A DNA stretch of 64,000 nucleotides, from contig NZ_QREG01000004.1 of assembly GCF_003386095.1 (NCBI RefSeq), positions 248,001 to 312,000 on the forward strand. Reading direction: 5' to 3'. Below are positions 35,125 to 44,139 of the stretch, one piece after another; positions within the stretch are counted from its first letter, which is position 1; every line of letters begins with the position of its first letter. The notes beneath the pieces are model-generated. The model was not told the origin of the DNA. It saw only the letters and a program-made list of their open reading frames with translations, and did no database searches. The position numbers and the translations under genes were made by a program. The DNA is from Marinoscillum furvescens DSM 4134 (GTDB lineage: Bacteria; Bacteroidota; Bacteroidia; Cytophagales; Cyclobacteriaceae).

Positions 35125-35200
35125 ATTAGTAAAAGGTACAAGTCCATTAGGGGCATTTATGTGTATTATTTTCGGTATTACGAGCAGTTAAAGTATTTCC

Positions 35201-35905
35201 ATGAACAGTAATAAGCTAATACTTATACCAGGAGCCTGGTCTGATAAAACTATTTGGGAACCTCTTGAAACAGAATTAGAAAAATTAGGCATTGAGTCGA
35301 ATGCGCTAACTCTGGATGGATTGAAAAAGAAGGATCATTCAAAAGGGGTTGATTTAAAGGGACATGTGGATTCTGTTGTTGCGTTTCTTGACTCTCAAGA
35401 TCACAAGCAAAACTACTTAGTTGGACATAGTTATTCTGGATTGGTAGCATCAATGGTGGCTGATCAAGTTCCTGAAAAAGTAATTGGGCTGGTTTTTATA
35501 GAAGCTTTTCTGCCCGAAGATGGAAAATCACTACTTGAAATAGCAGGATTAGACATTGTAGAGGAAACGACTGAAATAGAAGAAAATGGTGGTTTTTGGT
35601 TACCTCCCACAAGTGATGAATTGTCATCTCAACCATTTCTTACAGAGAAGCATATAGATTACCTAACCAATAATATGGTAGGTCATCCTGGAAAAACCGT
35701 CACAGATAAGGCTGAATTGGTAGGCAAAAACCTCCAAAGTATTGCTTCATTTTATATAGGCGGGAACCTTTCAGCTAGTGTGAAAAATAATCCTAATTTT
35801 CCTCAGATTGATTTTCATAAAATAGAAGGAGGTCATTGGCCGATGTTGACAATGCCTCGAAAACTATCCGAAATACTTAGAAATATAATGCATACGAATA
35901 GCTAA
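35201..35905 (+). CDS. Alpha/beta hydrolase
   Basis: A 234-residue alpha/beta-hydrolase fold protein without signal peptide. The oxyanion region is LIPGAWSDKTIWEPL, the nucleophile elbow is GHSYSG near residue 77, and the catalytic His is in EGGHWPML near residue 213; this resembles the salicylate-esterase/hydroxynitrile-lyase-like group. Substrate unknown. It lies between two direct copies of a 96-bp repeat and is visibly more AT-rich than its neighbours, which suggests a cassette-like acquired gene. Confidence 0.85.
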   Translation: MNSNKLILIPGAWSDKTIWEPLETELEKLGIESNALTLDGLKKKDHSKGVDLKGHVDSVVAFLDSQDHKQNYLVGHSYSGLVASMVADQVPEKVIGLVFIEAFLPEDGKSLLEIAGLDIVEETTEIEENGGFWLPPTSDELSSQPFLTEKHIDYLTNNMVGHPGKTVTDKAELVGKNLQSIASFYIGGNLSASVKNNPNFPQIDFHKIEGGHWPMLTMPRKLSEILRNIMHTNS

Positions 35906-35948
35906 GGGCTCTTGTAGTCTGATGGTCTGGGACTCTAGTCTTAGATAG

Positions 35949-36044
35949 GTTAACGGTTTCCTTAAAAAGTCAAACAAGGACTATGTCAAGGCAATAAAAA
36001 GGGCCGAACGAATTCTTGAAGAGTATTTGAATGAAAATGAGTGA
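35949..36044 (+). pseudogene. 3' remnant of a RelE/HigB-type toxin gene
   Basis: 31 codons plus TGA, with an in-frame TAG directly upstream and only 43 bases back to the hydrolase stop. The residues (NGFLKKSNKDYVKAIKRAER...) match the C-terminal end of Gp49/HigB-like toxins, which typically read HGFxKKTQKTPxxEIxxA. The remnant stops two bases before the antitoxin ATG, exactly where a toxin gene would end. The N-terminal two thirds, with the catalytic surface, are gone. Confidence 0.6.
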
Positions 36045-36046
36045 CT

Positions 36047-36328
36047 ATGAAAGCTAAAAGCGCGAAGGAGCTATTGAACGATCGCTATGGTGAACGAGGG
36101 ACTGAACAACGCCAACAATTCAGAGAGGAAGCGTTTTCATATTATTTTGGTGAGATCATTAAGAACAGAAGGAAGGAACTCAAACTAAGTCAGAGTGAAC
36201 TTGCAGAACGAATTGGGAAGCAAAGGCCTTACATTTCCAGAATTGAGAATGGTGAAGATATCCGAATTTCGAACCTAGCTTTAGTTGCAAACGCCTTGGA
36301 TCTCTCAATCGAAGTAACAGCGAAATAA
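36047..36328 (+). CDS. XRE-family HTH antitoxin-like regulator
   Basis: A 93-residue protein with an N-terminal helix (REEAFSYYFGEIIKNRRKE) and a canonical Cro/CI helix-turn-helix, LSQSELAERIGKQRPYISRI, near residues 45-65, followed by NLALVANALDLSIEV. This is the HigA-type antitoxin layout in which the toxin gene lies upstream. Start at 36047 is two bases after the stop of the toxin remnant; a GTG at 36041 overlapping that stop is an alternative. With the toxin broken it is probably an orphan antitoxin or autorepressor. Confidence 0.8.
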   Translation: MKAKSAKELLNDRYGERGTEQRQQFREEAFSYYFGEIIKNRRKELKLSQSELAERIGKQRPYISRIENGEDIRISNLALVANALDLSIEVTAK

Positions 36329-36407
36329 CGGAATACTGTAATTACTATCGATTTTGTCCTGAACTGCCTCGAATACCATTTAATCAAGCATCGATCGTTT
36401 AAAAATT

Positions 36408-36503
36408 AAAACCTTGGAGGTTTTCAAAACCTCCAAGGTTTACAGCTTGCCCTTGTTGGTCTTGTGACCAACGTGGGAGAGGAGACAGCTGCCGGTGACA
36501 ACA
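36408..36503. repeat. 96-bp hairpin-rich dispersed repeat, copy 2
   Basis: Second copy of the element at 34879-34974. The first hairpin is identical base for base. In the second hairpin the stem is GTTGGTC/GACCAAC, fully paired, where copy 1 has a G-T pair, so the difference keeps the fold. The sequences part after the GGTGAxAACA stretch. Apart from this repeat and the terminator at 36622, the gap between the HTH gene and valS (36329-36684) holds nothing I can name. Confidence 0.85.
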
Positions 36504-36621
36504 TCTTTGGTACAAGTTTGACCGCATGGTTTTGTCCTATGCTTCGAGGCTAGGCGCCCCCCCAAGACTCAACATGACCAAAACAACGAAGGTCTGATAT
36601 ACTGATGCCCTCCCCTAAAAC

Positions 36622-36662
36622 AAAAAAGCACTGACTCCCAAAAGGTTTGCCAGTGCTTTTTT
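36622..36662. terminator. Terminator at the 3' end of valS
   Basis: AAAAAAGCACTG and CAGTGCTTTTTT form a 12-bp stem around a 17-base loop, giving GCACTG paired arms with A and T runs in either direction. It lies 22 bases beyond the valS stop. Confidence 0.8.
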
Positions 36663-36684
36663 TAATTTTATCTATCCTCAGTGC

Positions 36685-39366
36685 TTATCCCAAAGCTGCC
36701 AGGCTCGCTTCTAGTGAAGCAATCTTGGCTTCTGCGTCGGCTTGCTTTTTCTTTTCCATCTCCACTACTTTCTCGGGAGCATTGTTGACGAAGCGCTCGT
36801 TGCTGAGCTTTTTGGCTACCGATTTTAAGAAGCCTTTGGTGTATTCCAGCTCTTCGGTGAGCTTTTTCTTTTCGGCTTCTACGTCGATCTCCTCAGATAC
36901 GGGCACAAACAGCTCATGGCTCTGGATCACAAAGCTAAAGCAGTTTTCGGGCTTGGTATCAGTGAAGTTTACTGCCGACACGTTGGCCATTTTCTGAATG
37001 GAAGTAGCGATTTTCTCCACCAGCTCCTTTTGGTCCGTTTTGATGGTGAGCTCCAGCGCTTCTTTTGGCGAAAGCCCTTTGCTATTGCGCAGATTTCGGA
37101 TGTTTGACGTGATTTCAAACAGCAGCTCTGCAGCGCTCAGCACTTCCTTGTCGAATGGCTTTGCTTCTGGCCAGCTGGCCACTATGAGGTCATCGCCTGC
37201 ATTGCGCTCGGCTATACCGTGCCAGATTTCCTCCGTGATAAACGGCATGAAGGGATGCAGAAGCTTTACTACCTGCTCGTAAAACCCGATGGTCTTGTCA
37301 TAAGTAGCCTGATCGATAGGTTGCTCAAAACCCGGCTTGATCCACTCCAGATACCAGCTGCAGAAGTCATTCCACACAAGCTTGTACACGGTCATGAGTG
37401 CATCAGACAGTCGGTATTTGCTAAAGTGATCTTCCAGTTCGGCTTTGGCCTCCTGAAAACGGCTCTCGAACCACTCTACAGCGAGCTTGTTTTCGGCACT
37501 GGTCTCCGTAGCTTCCGTTTTCCAGCCTTTTACCAGACGGAAGGCATTCCAGATTTTATTGGCAAAGTTTCGGCCTTGCTCCACAAGTTTTTCATCAAAA
37601 AGCAGGTCGTTGCCCGCAGGTGACGAAAAGAGCATTCCCGTACGCACACCGTCAGCCCCGTACTGCGCGATCAGGTCCAGTGGATCTGGCGAGTTGCCCA
37701 GTGATTTGGACATCTTGCGGCGCTGCTTGTCGCGCACGATACCGGTTAGGTATACGTTTTTAAACGGTTTGTCGCCTTTGTATTCGTATCCGGCTATGAT
37801 CATACGTGCGACCCAGAAAAACAATATCTCCGGTGCTGTTACGAGCGTATCCGTAGGGTAGAAGTAGTCCAACGCGGGGTTGGAGCCTTCTTTGATCTTG
37901 CCATTTTCCGCATCAAAGTGCTCGTCATCAAAGCCATCAAATACCGCAAGTGGAAACAACCACGAAGATGCCCATGTGTCGAGCACGTCTTCGTCTTGCT
38001 TGAGGTCTGCGGCAGTCAGGGCGCTGTTGCCAGACTTTTCTTGAGCCAGGGTGAGGGCTTCTTCTGCGCTGGCAGCCACCACATAGTCGTCATCACCTTC
38101 ACCGTAGTAGTAGGCTGGTATGCGTTGGCCCCACCAGAGCTGACGTGAGATACACCAGTCGCGCACGTTTTCCATCCAGTGGTTGTACGTGTTTTTAAAC
38201 TTTGGAGGGTGTAGTAAAATCTCGTCTTCCATCACCACCTGGTGTGCAGTGCGGCTGATTTCTTTCATTTTGATGAACCACTGCAGCGAGAGCTTTGGCT
38301 CTACTACGGTATTGGTTCGTTCTGATCTACCGATGCGGGTTTCAAATTCCTCTTCTTTTACCAGAATATCGGCAGCTTTCAGGTCTTTTACGATTTGCTT
38401 ACGTACAGCAAATCGGTCCATACAAACATACTTGTCTATGCCGCAGTTTTCATTGAGGGTGCCGTCCAGGTTGATGGTGTCGATCACCTCCAGGTTGTGG
38501 CGTTGGCCTATTTCATAGTCATTGGGGTCGTGTGCAGGAGTTACCTTAAGACAGCCCGTACCAAAGTCTAGCTCTACATAAGTATCCCCAATGATCGGGA
38601 TCTCACGGTTTACGAAAGGCACGATGGCTTTTTTGCCGATCAGGTGTGCATGGCGTTCGTCGTTCGGGTTTACGGCAATGGCCGAATCTCCAAGGATTGT
38701 TTCCGGACGCACCGTAGCGATGGTCACAAACTCATCACTGTCTTTGATCTGGTATTTTACGTGGTAGAGTTTGGCCATTTCTCCACCCTCCTTATAGATC
38801 ACCTCTTCATTAGAGAGTGCTGTTTTGGCTTCACAGTCCCAGTTGATCATGCGCAGGCCACGGTAGATGTAGCCTTTTTTGTACAGGTCGATAAACACCT
38901 TGATGACCCCATTGTAGTAGTTGTCATCCATGGTAAAGGCCGTACGGTCCCAGTCGCACGAAGCACCCAGCTTTTTGAGCTGTTCCAGGATGATGCCGCC
39001 ATATTTTTCTTTCCACTCCCAGGCGTATTTTAGGAATTCGTCACGGGAGAGGTTACTTTTTTTGATGCCTCTTTCGCGGAGCATGGCCACTACTTTGGCT
39101 TCTGTAGCAATAGACGCGTGATCCGTGCCCGGTACCCAGCATGCCTCTTTGCCTTCCATACGTGCTTTACGGATGAGTACGTCCTGTATGGTGTTGTTGA
39201 GCATGTGACCCATGTGGAGTACTCCGGTGACGTTTGGAGGGGGGATGACGATCGAGTAAGGCTCCTTATCAGGATTGACTTTTGCTTTGAAAAGTCCCTT
39301 GTCCATCCAGTGTTGATACCATTTATCCTCCGTTTGTGCCGGGTCGTATTTAGTAGAAAGCTCCAT
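36685..39366 (-). CDS. valS: Valyl-tRNA synthetase
   Basis: An 893-residue class I synthetase that charges tRNA-Val. The HIGH motif is LHMGHMLNN near residue 50, the editing domain lies about 190-340, the KMSKS motif is RRKMSKSLGNS near 552, followed by the anticodon-binding domain and a C-terminal coiled coil (EIDVEAEKKKLTEELEYTKG...). Length is normal for the bacterial family. On the minus strand TACCTTTG (39416-39409) offers a -7 box 43 bases upstream of the start. Confidence 0.97.
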   Translation of the reverse strand: MELSTKYDPAQTEDKWYQHWMDKGLFKAKVNPDKEPYSIVIPPPNVTGVLHMGHMLNNTIQDVLIRKARMEGKEACWVPGTDHASIATEAKVVAMLRERGIKKSNLSRDEFLKYAWEWKEKYGGIILEQLKKLGASCDWDRTAFTMDDNYYNGVIKVFIDLYKKGYIYRGLRMINWDCEAKTALSNEEVIYKEGGEMAKLYHVKYQIKDSDEFVTIATVRPETILGDSAIAVNPNDERHAHLIGKKAIVPFVNREIPIIGDTYVELDFGTGCLKVTPAHDPNDYEIGQRHNLEVIDTINLDGTLNENCGIDKYVCMDRFAVRKQIVKDLKAADILVKEEEFETRIGRSERTNTVVEPKLSLQWFIKMKEISRTAHQVVMEDEILLHPPKFKNTYNHWMENVRDWCISRQLWWGQRIPAYYYGEGDDDYVVAASAEEALTLAQEKSGNSALTAADLKQDEDVLDTWASSWLFPLAVFDGFDDEHFDAENGKIKEGSNPALDYFYPTDTLVTAPEILFFWVARMIIAGYEYKGDKPFKNVYLTGIVRDKQRRKMSKSLGNSPDPLDLIAQYGADGVRTGMLFSSPAGNDLLFDEKLVEQGRNFANKIWNAFRLVKGWKTEATETSAENKLAVEWFESRFQEAKAELEDHFSKYRLSDALMTVYKLVWNDFCSWYLEWIKPGFEQPIDQATYDKTIGFYEQVVKLLHPFMPFITEEIWHGIAERNAGDDLIVASWPEAKPFDKEVLSAAELLFEITSNIRNLRNSKGLSPKEALELTIKTDQKELVEKIATSIQKMANVSAVNFTDTKPENCFSFVIQSHELFVPVSEEIDVEAEKKKLTEELEYTKGFLKSVAKKLSNERFVNNAPEKVVEMEKKKQADAEAKIASLEASLAALG

Positions 39367-39408
39367 TGAAATAATGAGATTTTACTCCGTATATTGATTA
39401 GTGGGCAG

Positions 39409-39416
39409 CAAAGGTA
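39409..39416 (-). promoter_or_regulatory. -7 box of valS
   Basis: TACCTTTG on the minus strand fits TAnnTTTG and predicts a start near 39402. No clear -33 box. Confidence 0.35.
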
Positions 39417-39531
39417 GTTTTTTGAAGCCAATGTGCATGTGATTGGTCTTAAAGAAAATTTTCGGATATTAAATCCAAAGGGAAACCTGTGTACGTACTT
39501 GTATTAGTTCGATCATCAACTTTTTGAAATT

Positions 39532-40659
39532 ATGAATTCTCAATCAACAGCAATTACAGCTCCAGCAAGTGCTGGTAGCACCAGCCAGGTACTTTGGAAA
39601 CAACTTTTAAGCCTTACGCTGCTTTATGCCTCGGTCATCATCGGCTGGATCGCGTATTACAACTACCAGCCAAAGCTTTTAGAGGCATACAACTTTACTG
39701 ACCTTACCCTGTTTTTATTTGTGACTCAGGGGATAATAATGGTGATTACGCCTCCTATAGCAGGGAGGCTGGGTGACCGCTTTCGCAAAAAGGCAGGCAA
39801 ACGTCTTCCGATCATCTCGGCAGGAGTCAGCTTTGCAGCCATGATTTTTATGGCTACAGCCTTTACCTTATTTACAGAGCCCGGACCTATTTTTCGATGG
39901 ATACTGCCAGGCCTTATCACACTGTGGTTGTTTTCCATGGCTTTGTTCACCAGTCCTGCTATCTCCACCATCGAGTTGTTTGTGCCCGTGAAGCGTCTGC
40001 CTACTGCTATGGCATTATTGACCATTGTATATGGGTTGCTATACTCTGTAGAGCCGGTTATTGTAGATATCATTGATTTTCTAGGTGCCCCGCTTACGTT
40101 TGTGGTAGGCGGTGTAGCGGTGTTTTTGAGCGGTATGCTCATGAACAAAAACACCAAAATAGTCACCGACAAGCCTAAGAAAACGGAGCTGGCCAAATCA
40201 GACTACACTTATGCCTTTGTGCTGGGTATGGCACTTGGCCTGGCTACTACCGTGATGTTTAACCTCTTTCCAGAGTGGTTTGCTGAGCAAAACTTTCGGT
40301 TGTTTGGCGTAGGTGGAGATGCCATCATTTCGATCATCCTGGCGGCAGTGGCCATACTCTCTTTGCCGATCAGTAAGTATGCGGAGAGCCGGTCGGTCTA
40401 CCTGACCATCTTGCTAGCTATTGTAGCTACCGTTGCCATAGTTGCTGGTCTTTACTTTTCGAGCAGTGCTATTCTGACTACTTTACTATTGTTACTCTTT
40501 GCCACTAGCTATGCCTTGATGTCTGTGAGCTTTTTGCCCCTGGCACTCACTGTAGTGAAAGACAGCCACAAGGTGTTTGGAGTAGGTATTTTCTTTGCAG
40601 GCTTTGAGTTGCCAAACGGAATATTGGAAGCCTTTTTGGTAGCGCAGGGTAATTTCTAG
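39532..40659 (+). CDS. MFS transporter
   Basis: A 375-residue polytopic protein with about 11 hydrophobic segments. Between the second and third it has GRLGDRFRKKAGKRLP, a version of the MFS loop-2/3 motif like that of SLC45/GPH-type sugar porters. A basic central loop (MNKNTKIVTDKPKKTELAK) splits the two halves. It is short for the superfamily, whose members usually have 12 spans in 400 or more residues. Substrate unknown. fahA starts 70 bases downstream; the two could share a transcript. Confidence 0.8.
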   Translation: MNSQSTAITAPASAGSTSQVLWKQLLSLTLLYASVIIGWIAYYNYQPKLLEAYNFTDLTLFLFVTQGIIMVITPPIAGRLGDRFRKKAGKRLPIISAGVSFAAMIFMATAFTLFTEPGPIFRWILPGLITLWLFSMALFTSPAISTIELFVPVKRLPTAMALLTIVYGLLYSVEPVIVDIIDFLGAPLTFVVGGVAVFLSGMLMNKNTKIVTDKPKKTELAKSDYTYAFVLGMALGLATTVMFNLFPEWFAEQNFRLFGVGGDAIISIILAAVAILSLPISKYAESRSVYLTILLAIVATVAIVAGLYFSSSAILTTLLLLLFATSYALMSVSFLPLALTVVKDSHKVFGVGIFFAGFELPNGILEAFLVAQGNF

Positions 40660-40729
40660 TCGATTTTTGAGAAAACGAAAGTAACCATCTATCATTGCAG
40701 CTGTTACTACAAATAAACAGCAGCAATAT

Positions 40730-42001
40730 ATGATCAAGGCAAATAACCCCGAATTATCGTCTTGGATCGAAGTACCAGCAGGTTCTGATTTCCCAATCCA
40801 GAATCTGCCTTTTGGTATTTTCAAGACCAAATCCATTTCTCCTCGAGCAGCCACCGCAATAGGTGATTTTGTCGTGGACCTTCATTCCCTTCATGAGTAT
40901 GGCTTTTTTGCCGGGATAGCTCTCCCAAAAGATGTGTTTGCGCATGCAACCCTCAACTACTTCATCAGCTTGGGTAAGGAAACTACTGGAGCGGTTCGTG
41001 AGCGACTTTCTGAGCTCCTTCAATCGGACAATGCTGAGCTGAGAGATCAGCCCGAGGCACGTGAAAAGGCCTTTTATCGTCAAGCTGAGGTGGAAATGCT
41101 TCTGCCTGTGAAAGTAGGCGATTATACGGATTTTTACTCTAGCGAACAGCATGCCTTTAATGTGGGAAGCATGTTTAGAGATCCTGACAATGCGCTGCTT
41201 CCCAACTGGAAGCACATTCCAGTAGGCTATCATGGGCGTGCGAGTAGTATCGTGGTGTCAGGTGTAGACATTCGCCGACCGAAAGGCCAGACCCTGGAGC
41301 CAGGTGCTGATGCGCCTACTTTTGGACCTACCAAAAGACTTGATTTTGAATTGGAAATGGCGTTTATAACCGGGAAGGCTACGCAGATGGGTGATTCCAT
41401 TTCGGTGAATGAGGCTGAAGATTACATCTTTGGATTCAGTCTTTTTAACGACTGGTCGGCTCGTGATGTGCAAAAGTGGGAGTACGTGCCATTGGGGCCA
41501 TTTCTGGCGAAAAATTTTGCTTCTTCAATTTCCCCATGGATCGTAACGCTCGATGCGCTGGATCCTTTCCGCGTGCCCGGTCCGAAGCAGGACCCGAAGG
41601 TGCTGCCGTATTTGGAGTACTCGGGAGACAAAAACTTTGACATCAACCTGGAAGTGCTGATACAGCCTGAAAACGCTGACGCCAAGCGCGTTTCATTGAG
41701 TAATTTCAAATACATGTACTGGAACATCGCCCAGCAGCTGGCACACCATACGGTAAACGGCTGCAACATCAATGTAGGCGACATGTATGCCAGTGGTACC
41801 ATCAGCGGGCCTACACCAGATTCCTATGGCAGTATGCTAGAGCTGGCATGGAAAGGCACCAAGCCAGTGCCCATGCCCGACGGTACCGAGCGGAAGTTTA
41901 TCCATGATGGAGATACAGTGATTATGAGAGGATTTGCAGAGAAAGATGGAGTACGGATAGGCTTCGGTGAAGTGAAAACGAAAGTTTTACCTGCTACTTA
42001 A
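40730..42001 (+). CDS. fahA: Fumarylacetoacetase
   Basis: A 423-residue enzyme for the last step of tyrosine breakdown, splitting fumarylacetoacetate into fumarate and acetoacetate. The N-terminal SH3-like domain begins SWIEVPAGSDFPIQNLPFG; the catalytic domain has YHGRASSIVVSG, metal-binding DFELEMAFITG, FNDWSARDVQKWEYVPLGPF, and the closing GDTVIMRGF near the end. Followed nine bases later by a flavin reductase-like gene. Confidence 0.96.
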   Translation: MIKANNPELSSWIEVPAGSDFPIQNLPFGIFKTKSISPRAATAIGDFVVDLHSLHEYGFFAGIALPKDVFAHATLNYFISLGKETTGAVRERLSELLQSDNAELRDQPEAREKAFYRQAEVEMLLPVKVGDYTDFYSSEQHAFNVGSMFRDPDNALLPNWKHIPVGYHGRASSIVVSGVDIRRPKGQTLEPGADAPTFGPTKRLDFELEMAFITGKATQMGDSISVNEAEDYIFGFSLFNDWSARDVQKWEYVPLGPFLAKNFASSISPWIVTLDALDPFRVPGPKQDPKVLPYLEYSGDKNFDINLEVLIQPENADAKRVSLSNFKYMYWNIAQQLAHHTVNGCNINVGDMYASGTISGPTPDSYGSMLELAWKGTKPVPMPDGTERKFIHDGDTVIMRGFAEKDGVRIGFGEVKTKVLPAT

Positions 42002-42009
42002 AAAAATCC

Positions 42010-42900
42010 ATGAAAAGTTTTTTACCCAAAGAGCTGCCCACCCCCCAGCTGCATCAATTGCTACTGGGTACAGTGGCACCACGTCCCATCGCTTTTGCCA
42101 GCACAGTGAGTAAGTCTGGTGAGGTGAACCTGAGTCCGTTTTCTTTTTTTAACGTATTCAGTGCACATCCGCCGATCATGATTTTTTCGCCGGCCAGGCG
42201 TGTACGTGACAATACTACCAAGCATACACTGGAAAATGTGCTGGAGGTACCCGAAGTGACGATCAATATCGTGAACTATGACATGGTGCAGCAGATGTCG
42301 CTAGCCAGCACAGAGTATGATCGTGGAGTAAACGAATTTGAAAAGGCGGGCTTTACGGCCCAAAAATCCGATCTGGTAACTCCCCCGTGGGTAGCCGAGG
42401 CCCCGGCAGCTTATGAGTGTAAAGTGATAGAGGTGAAGCCACTAGGCGAAGAAGGTGGTGCCGGAAACCTCGTGATCTGTGAAGTGCTTAAGCTCCATAT
42501 TGCAGAGGAGGTTTTTACAGATAACAAAGTAGACCCGGCACAGCTAGATGCTGTAGCCCGCATGGGAGGGGACTGGTACTGCCGGGCACAGGGCGATGCA
42601 CTGTTTGAAGTAGCCAAGCCACTGCGGACCAAGGGTATAGGCGTTGATCAGATACCTCCGAGCATTCGAAACAGTCGGGTGCTGACAGGAAATGACCTGG
42701 GTATGCTGGGCAATGTGGAGCAGCTGCCTACGGAAGAAGAAGTAGCTAATTTTGCTGCCGAGCCCGAAGTAAGTGCGATACTGGAATATGCCGACCATGA
42801 GCCCGATCGCATTCAAACGGAGCTACACAAACTAGCCTCCAATTACTTGAAGTACAATGATCCAATAGGTGCCTGGAAGGTGCTTTTGCAGGAATATTGA
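42010..42900 (+). CDS. Flavin reductase-like FMN-binding protein
   Basis: A 296-residue protein of the DIM6/NTAB flavin reductase family (PF01613). The FMN-binding split barrel covers about residues 10-175, with APRPIAFASTVSKSGEVNLSP, FNVFSAHPPIMIFSP, and the TLENVLEVPEVTINIV and MSLASTEYDRGVNEFEKAG segments. A helical extension of about 100 residues follows, which simple flavin reductases lack. It is immediately downstream of fahA, and this pairing suggests a role in aromatic amino acid breakdown; the acceptor is not known. Confidence 0.85.
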   Translation: MKSFLPKELPTPQLHQLLLGTVAPRPIAFASTVSKSGEVNLSPFSFFNVFSAHPPIMIFSPARRVRDNTTKHTLENVLEVPEVTINIVNYDMVQQMSLASTEYDRGVNEFEKAGFTAQKSDLVTPPWVAEAPAAYECKVIEVKPLGEEGGAGNLVICEVLKLHIAEEVFTDNKVDPAQLDAVARMGGDWYCRAQGDALFEVAKPLRTKGIGVDQIPPSIRNSRVLTGNDLGMLGNVEQLPTEEEVANFAAEPEVSAILEYADHEPDRIQTELHKLASNYLKYNDPIGAWKVLLQEY

Positions 42901-42906
42901 GGAAAA

Positions 42907-42929
42907 GGCCTGCGCAAACTGGGCAGGCC
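42907..42929 (+). terminator. Hairpin after the fahA transcript
   Basis: 7-bp stem GGCCTGC/GCAGGCC with a 9-base loop, six bases after the stop. No T run follows, so termination is uncertain. Confidence 0.4.
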
Positions 42930-43120
42930 ACTCACCGAATACCTCATAGTAGGTAGTGCATCTCTTCGAAAATTTGGAGAATTTTAAGGTATGCTATCGG
43001 CAGCCACAAGAAAAATGTTGCCTTTGGCAAAATCATAGGGGTAGGGAGTAGTTGTTCCTGATCGTTGTAAGAGTGGGACAACTATATTTACCGCTAAGTA
43101 GGCCTAACCAAATTGTGAGA

Positions 43121-44122
43121 ATGAGAAAGTTGCTTTTAATGCTTGCGCTTGCGGCAGTGTCGTGGGAGGTGCAAGCACAGGATATCCGATTTACCCAGTT
43201 TTATCAGGCACCGATTTACCTCAATCCGGCCTTTACCGGCGCTACCGGAATGGCTCGCGTAGGTACCAACTACCGCAAGCAGGGTTCAGCCAATGAGTCT
43301 TCGTTTAAAACTCATTCGGCCTATGCAGATTACTATTTCAAAGACTTTTATGCCAGCGCAGGAGTGCTCCTTTTGTCAGATCAGGATGAGTTCAATGGCT
43401 TTTTTACGCGCACAGTCGCCTTGCCGATTAGCTATGACTTTTCGGTAACTAAAAATATAACTGTAAAGCCTGCGCTTCAAGGTTCGTTTTCTCAACAAGG
43501 GATAGATTTTAGCCACTTTCTCTTTTCTGATCAGATCGATAATGAAGGTAACGTCTCAGGTGGCAGCAATGAGCCCCTCGCGGTAAATGACCAAATCAGC
43601 TACTACGATGTGGCCTTTGGTGTGCTTACTTTCGGTAAGCAATGGTGGTTTGGCTATGGCATGCACAACCTGCTGCAAAACAACGTGTCGTTTGTAGAAG
43701 GAGGGGAGGCTACATTGCCAATACGCTACTCTGTACATGGCGGGTACACCATCAAGCTGGATAAAACCCGCAGAAAGTCAGCGCCAGTGAAAACCATGAT
43801 GCCCACCTTTAGCTACATCTCACAGGGAGGTTTTTCACAATTGGATGCGGGAGTGATTTTTCAATTAGAACCGCTGATTTTTGGAGCGCTATACAGAGGT
43901 ATTCCCAACCCTACTTATGATGGTGATTATTCAGCCATTTCGTGGGTGGTGGGAGTGAGCAAGTTTGATATTTCTGTAGGCTACAGCTATGACATGCCTC
44001 TGGATAATGCTACGCAGCCCGGGGGTATTCATGAGATTTCGCTCACCTTTTTGTTTGACCCCACAGACCCCAATGCTACGCCACGTTCGGCAAAACGTCT
44101 GAAATGTCCACTTCCCTACTAA
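43121..44122 (+). CDS. T9SS membrane protein of the PorP/SprF family
   Basis: A 333-residue outer-membrane protein. The signal peptide (MRKLLLMLALAAVSWEVQAQ) is followed by the PorP/SprF opening DIRFTQFYQAPIYLNPAFTG, a barrel of alternating strands, and a short Cys-containing tail. Such proteins are encoded just before, and needed for export or anchoring of, giant type B-tailed adhesins; the next gene is one, starting 17 bases after this stop. The start at 43121 begins the signal peptide; Met at 43052 is rejected because it precedes it by 23 non-signal residues. Confidence 0.93.
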   Translation: MRKLLLMLALAAVSWEVQAQDIRFTQFYQAPIYLNPAFTGATGMARVGTNYRKQGSANESSFKTHSAYADYYFKDFYASAGVLLLSDQDEFNGFFTRTVALPISYDFSVTKNITVKPALQGSFSQQGIDFSHFLFSDQIDNEGNVSGGSNEPLAVNDQISYYDVAFGVLTFGKQWWFGYGMHNLLQNNVSFVEGGEATLPIRYSVHGGYTIKLDKTRRKSAPVKTMMPTFSYISQGGFSQLDAGVIFQLEPLIFGALYRGIPNPTYDGDYSAISWVVGVSKFDISVGYSYDMPLDNATQPGGIHEISLTFLFDPTDPNATPRSAKRLKCPLPY

Positions 44123-44139
44123 CCGAAAAGCTGTCCAAG

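Noticed and set aside
43052-43120. Upstream start for the PorP/SprF-like gene
   Set aside because: It would bury the signal peptide behind 23 unrelated residues.
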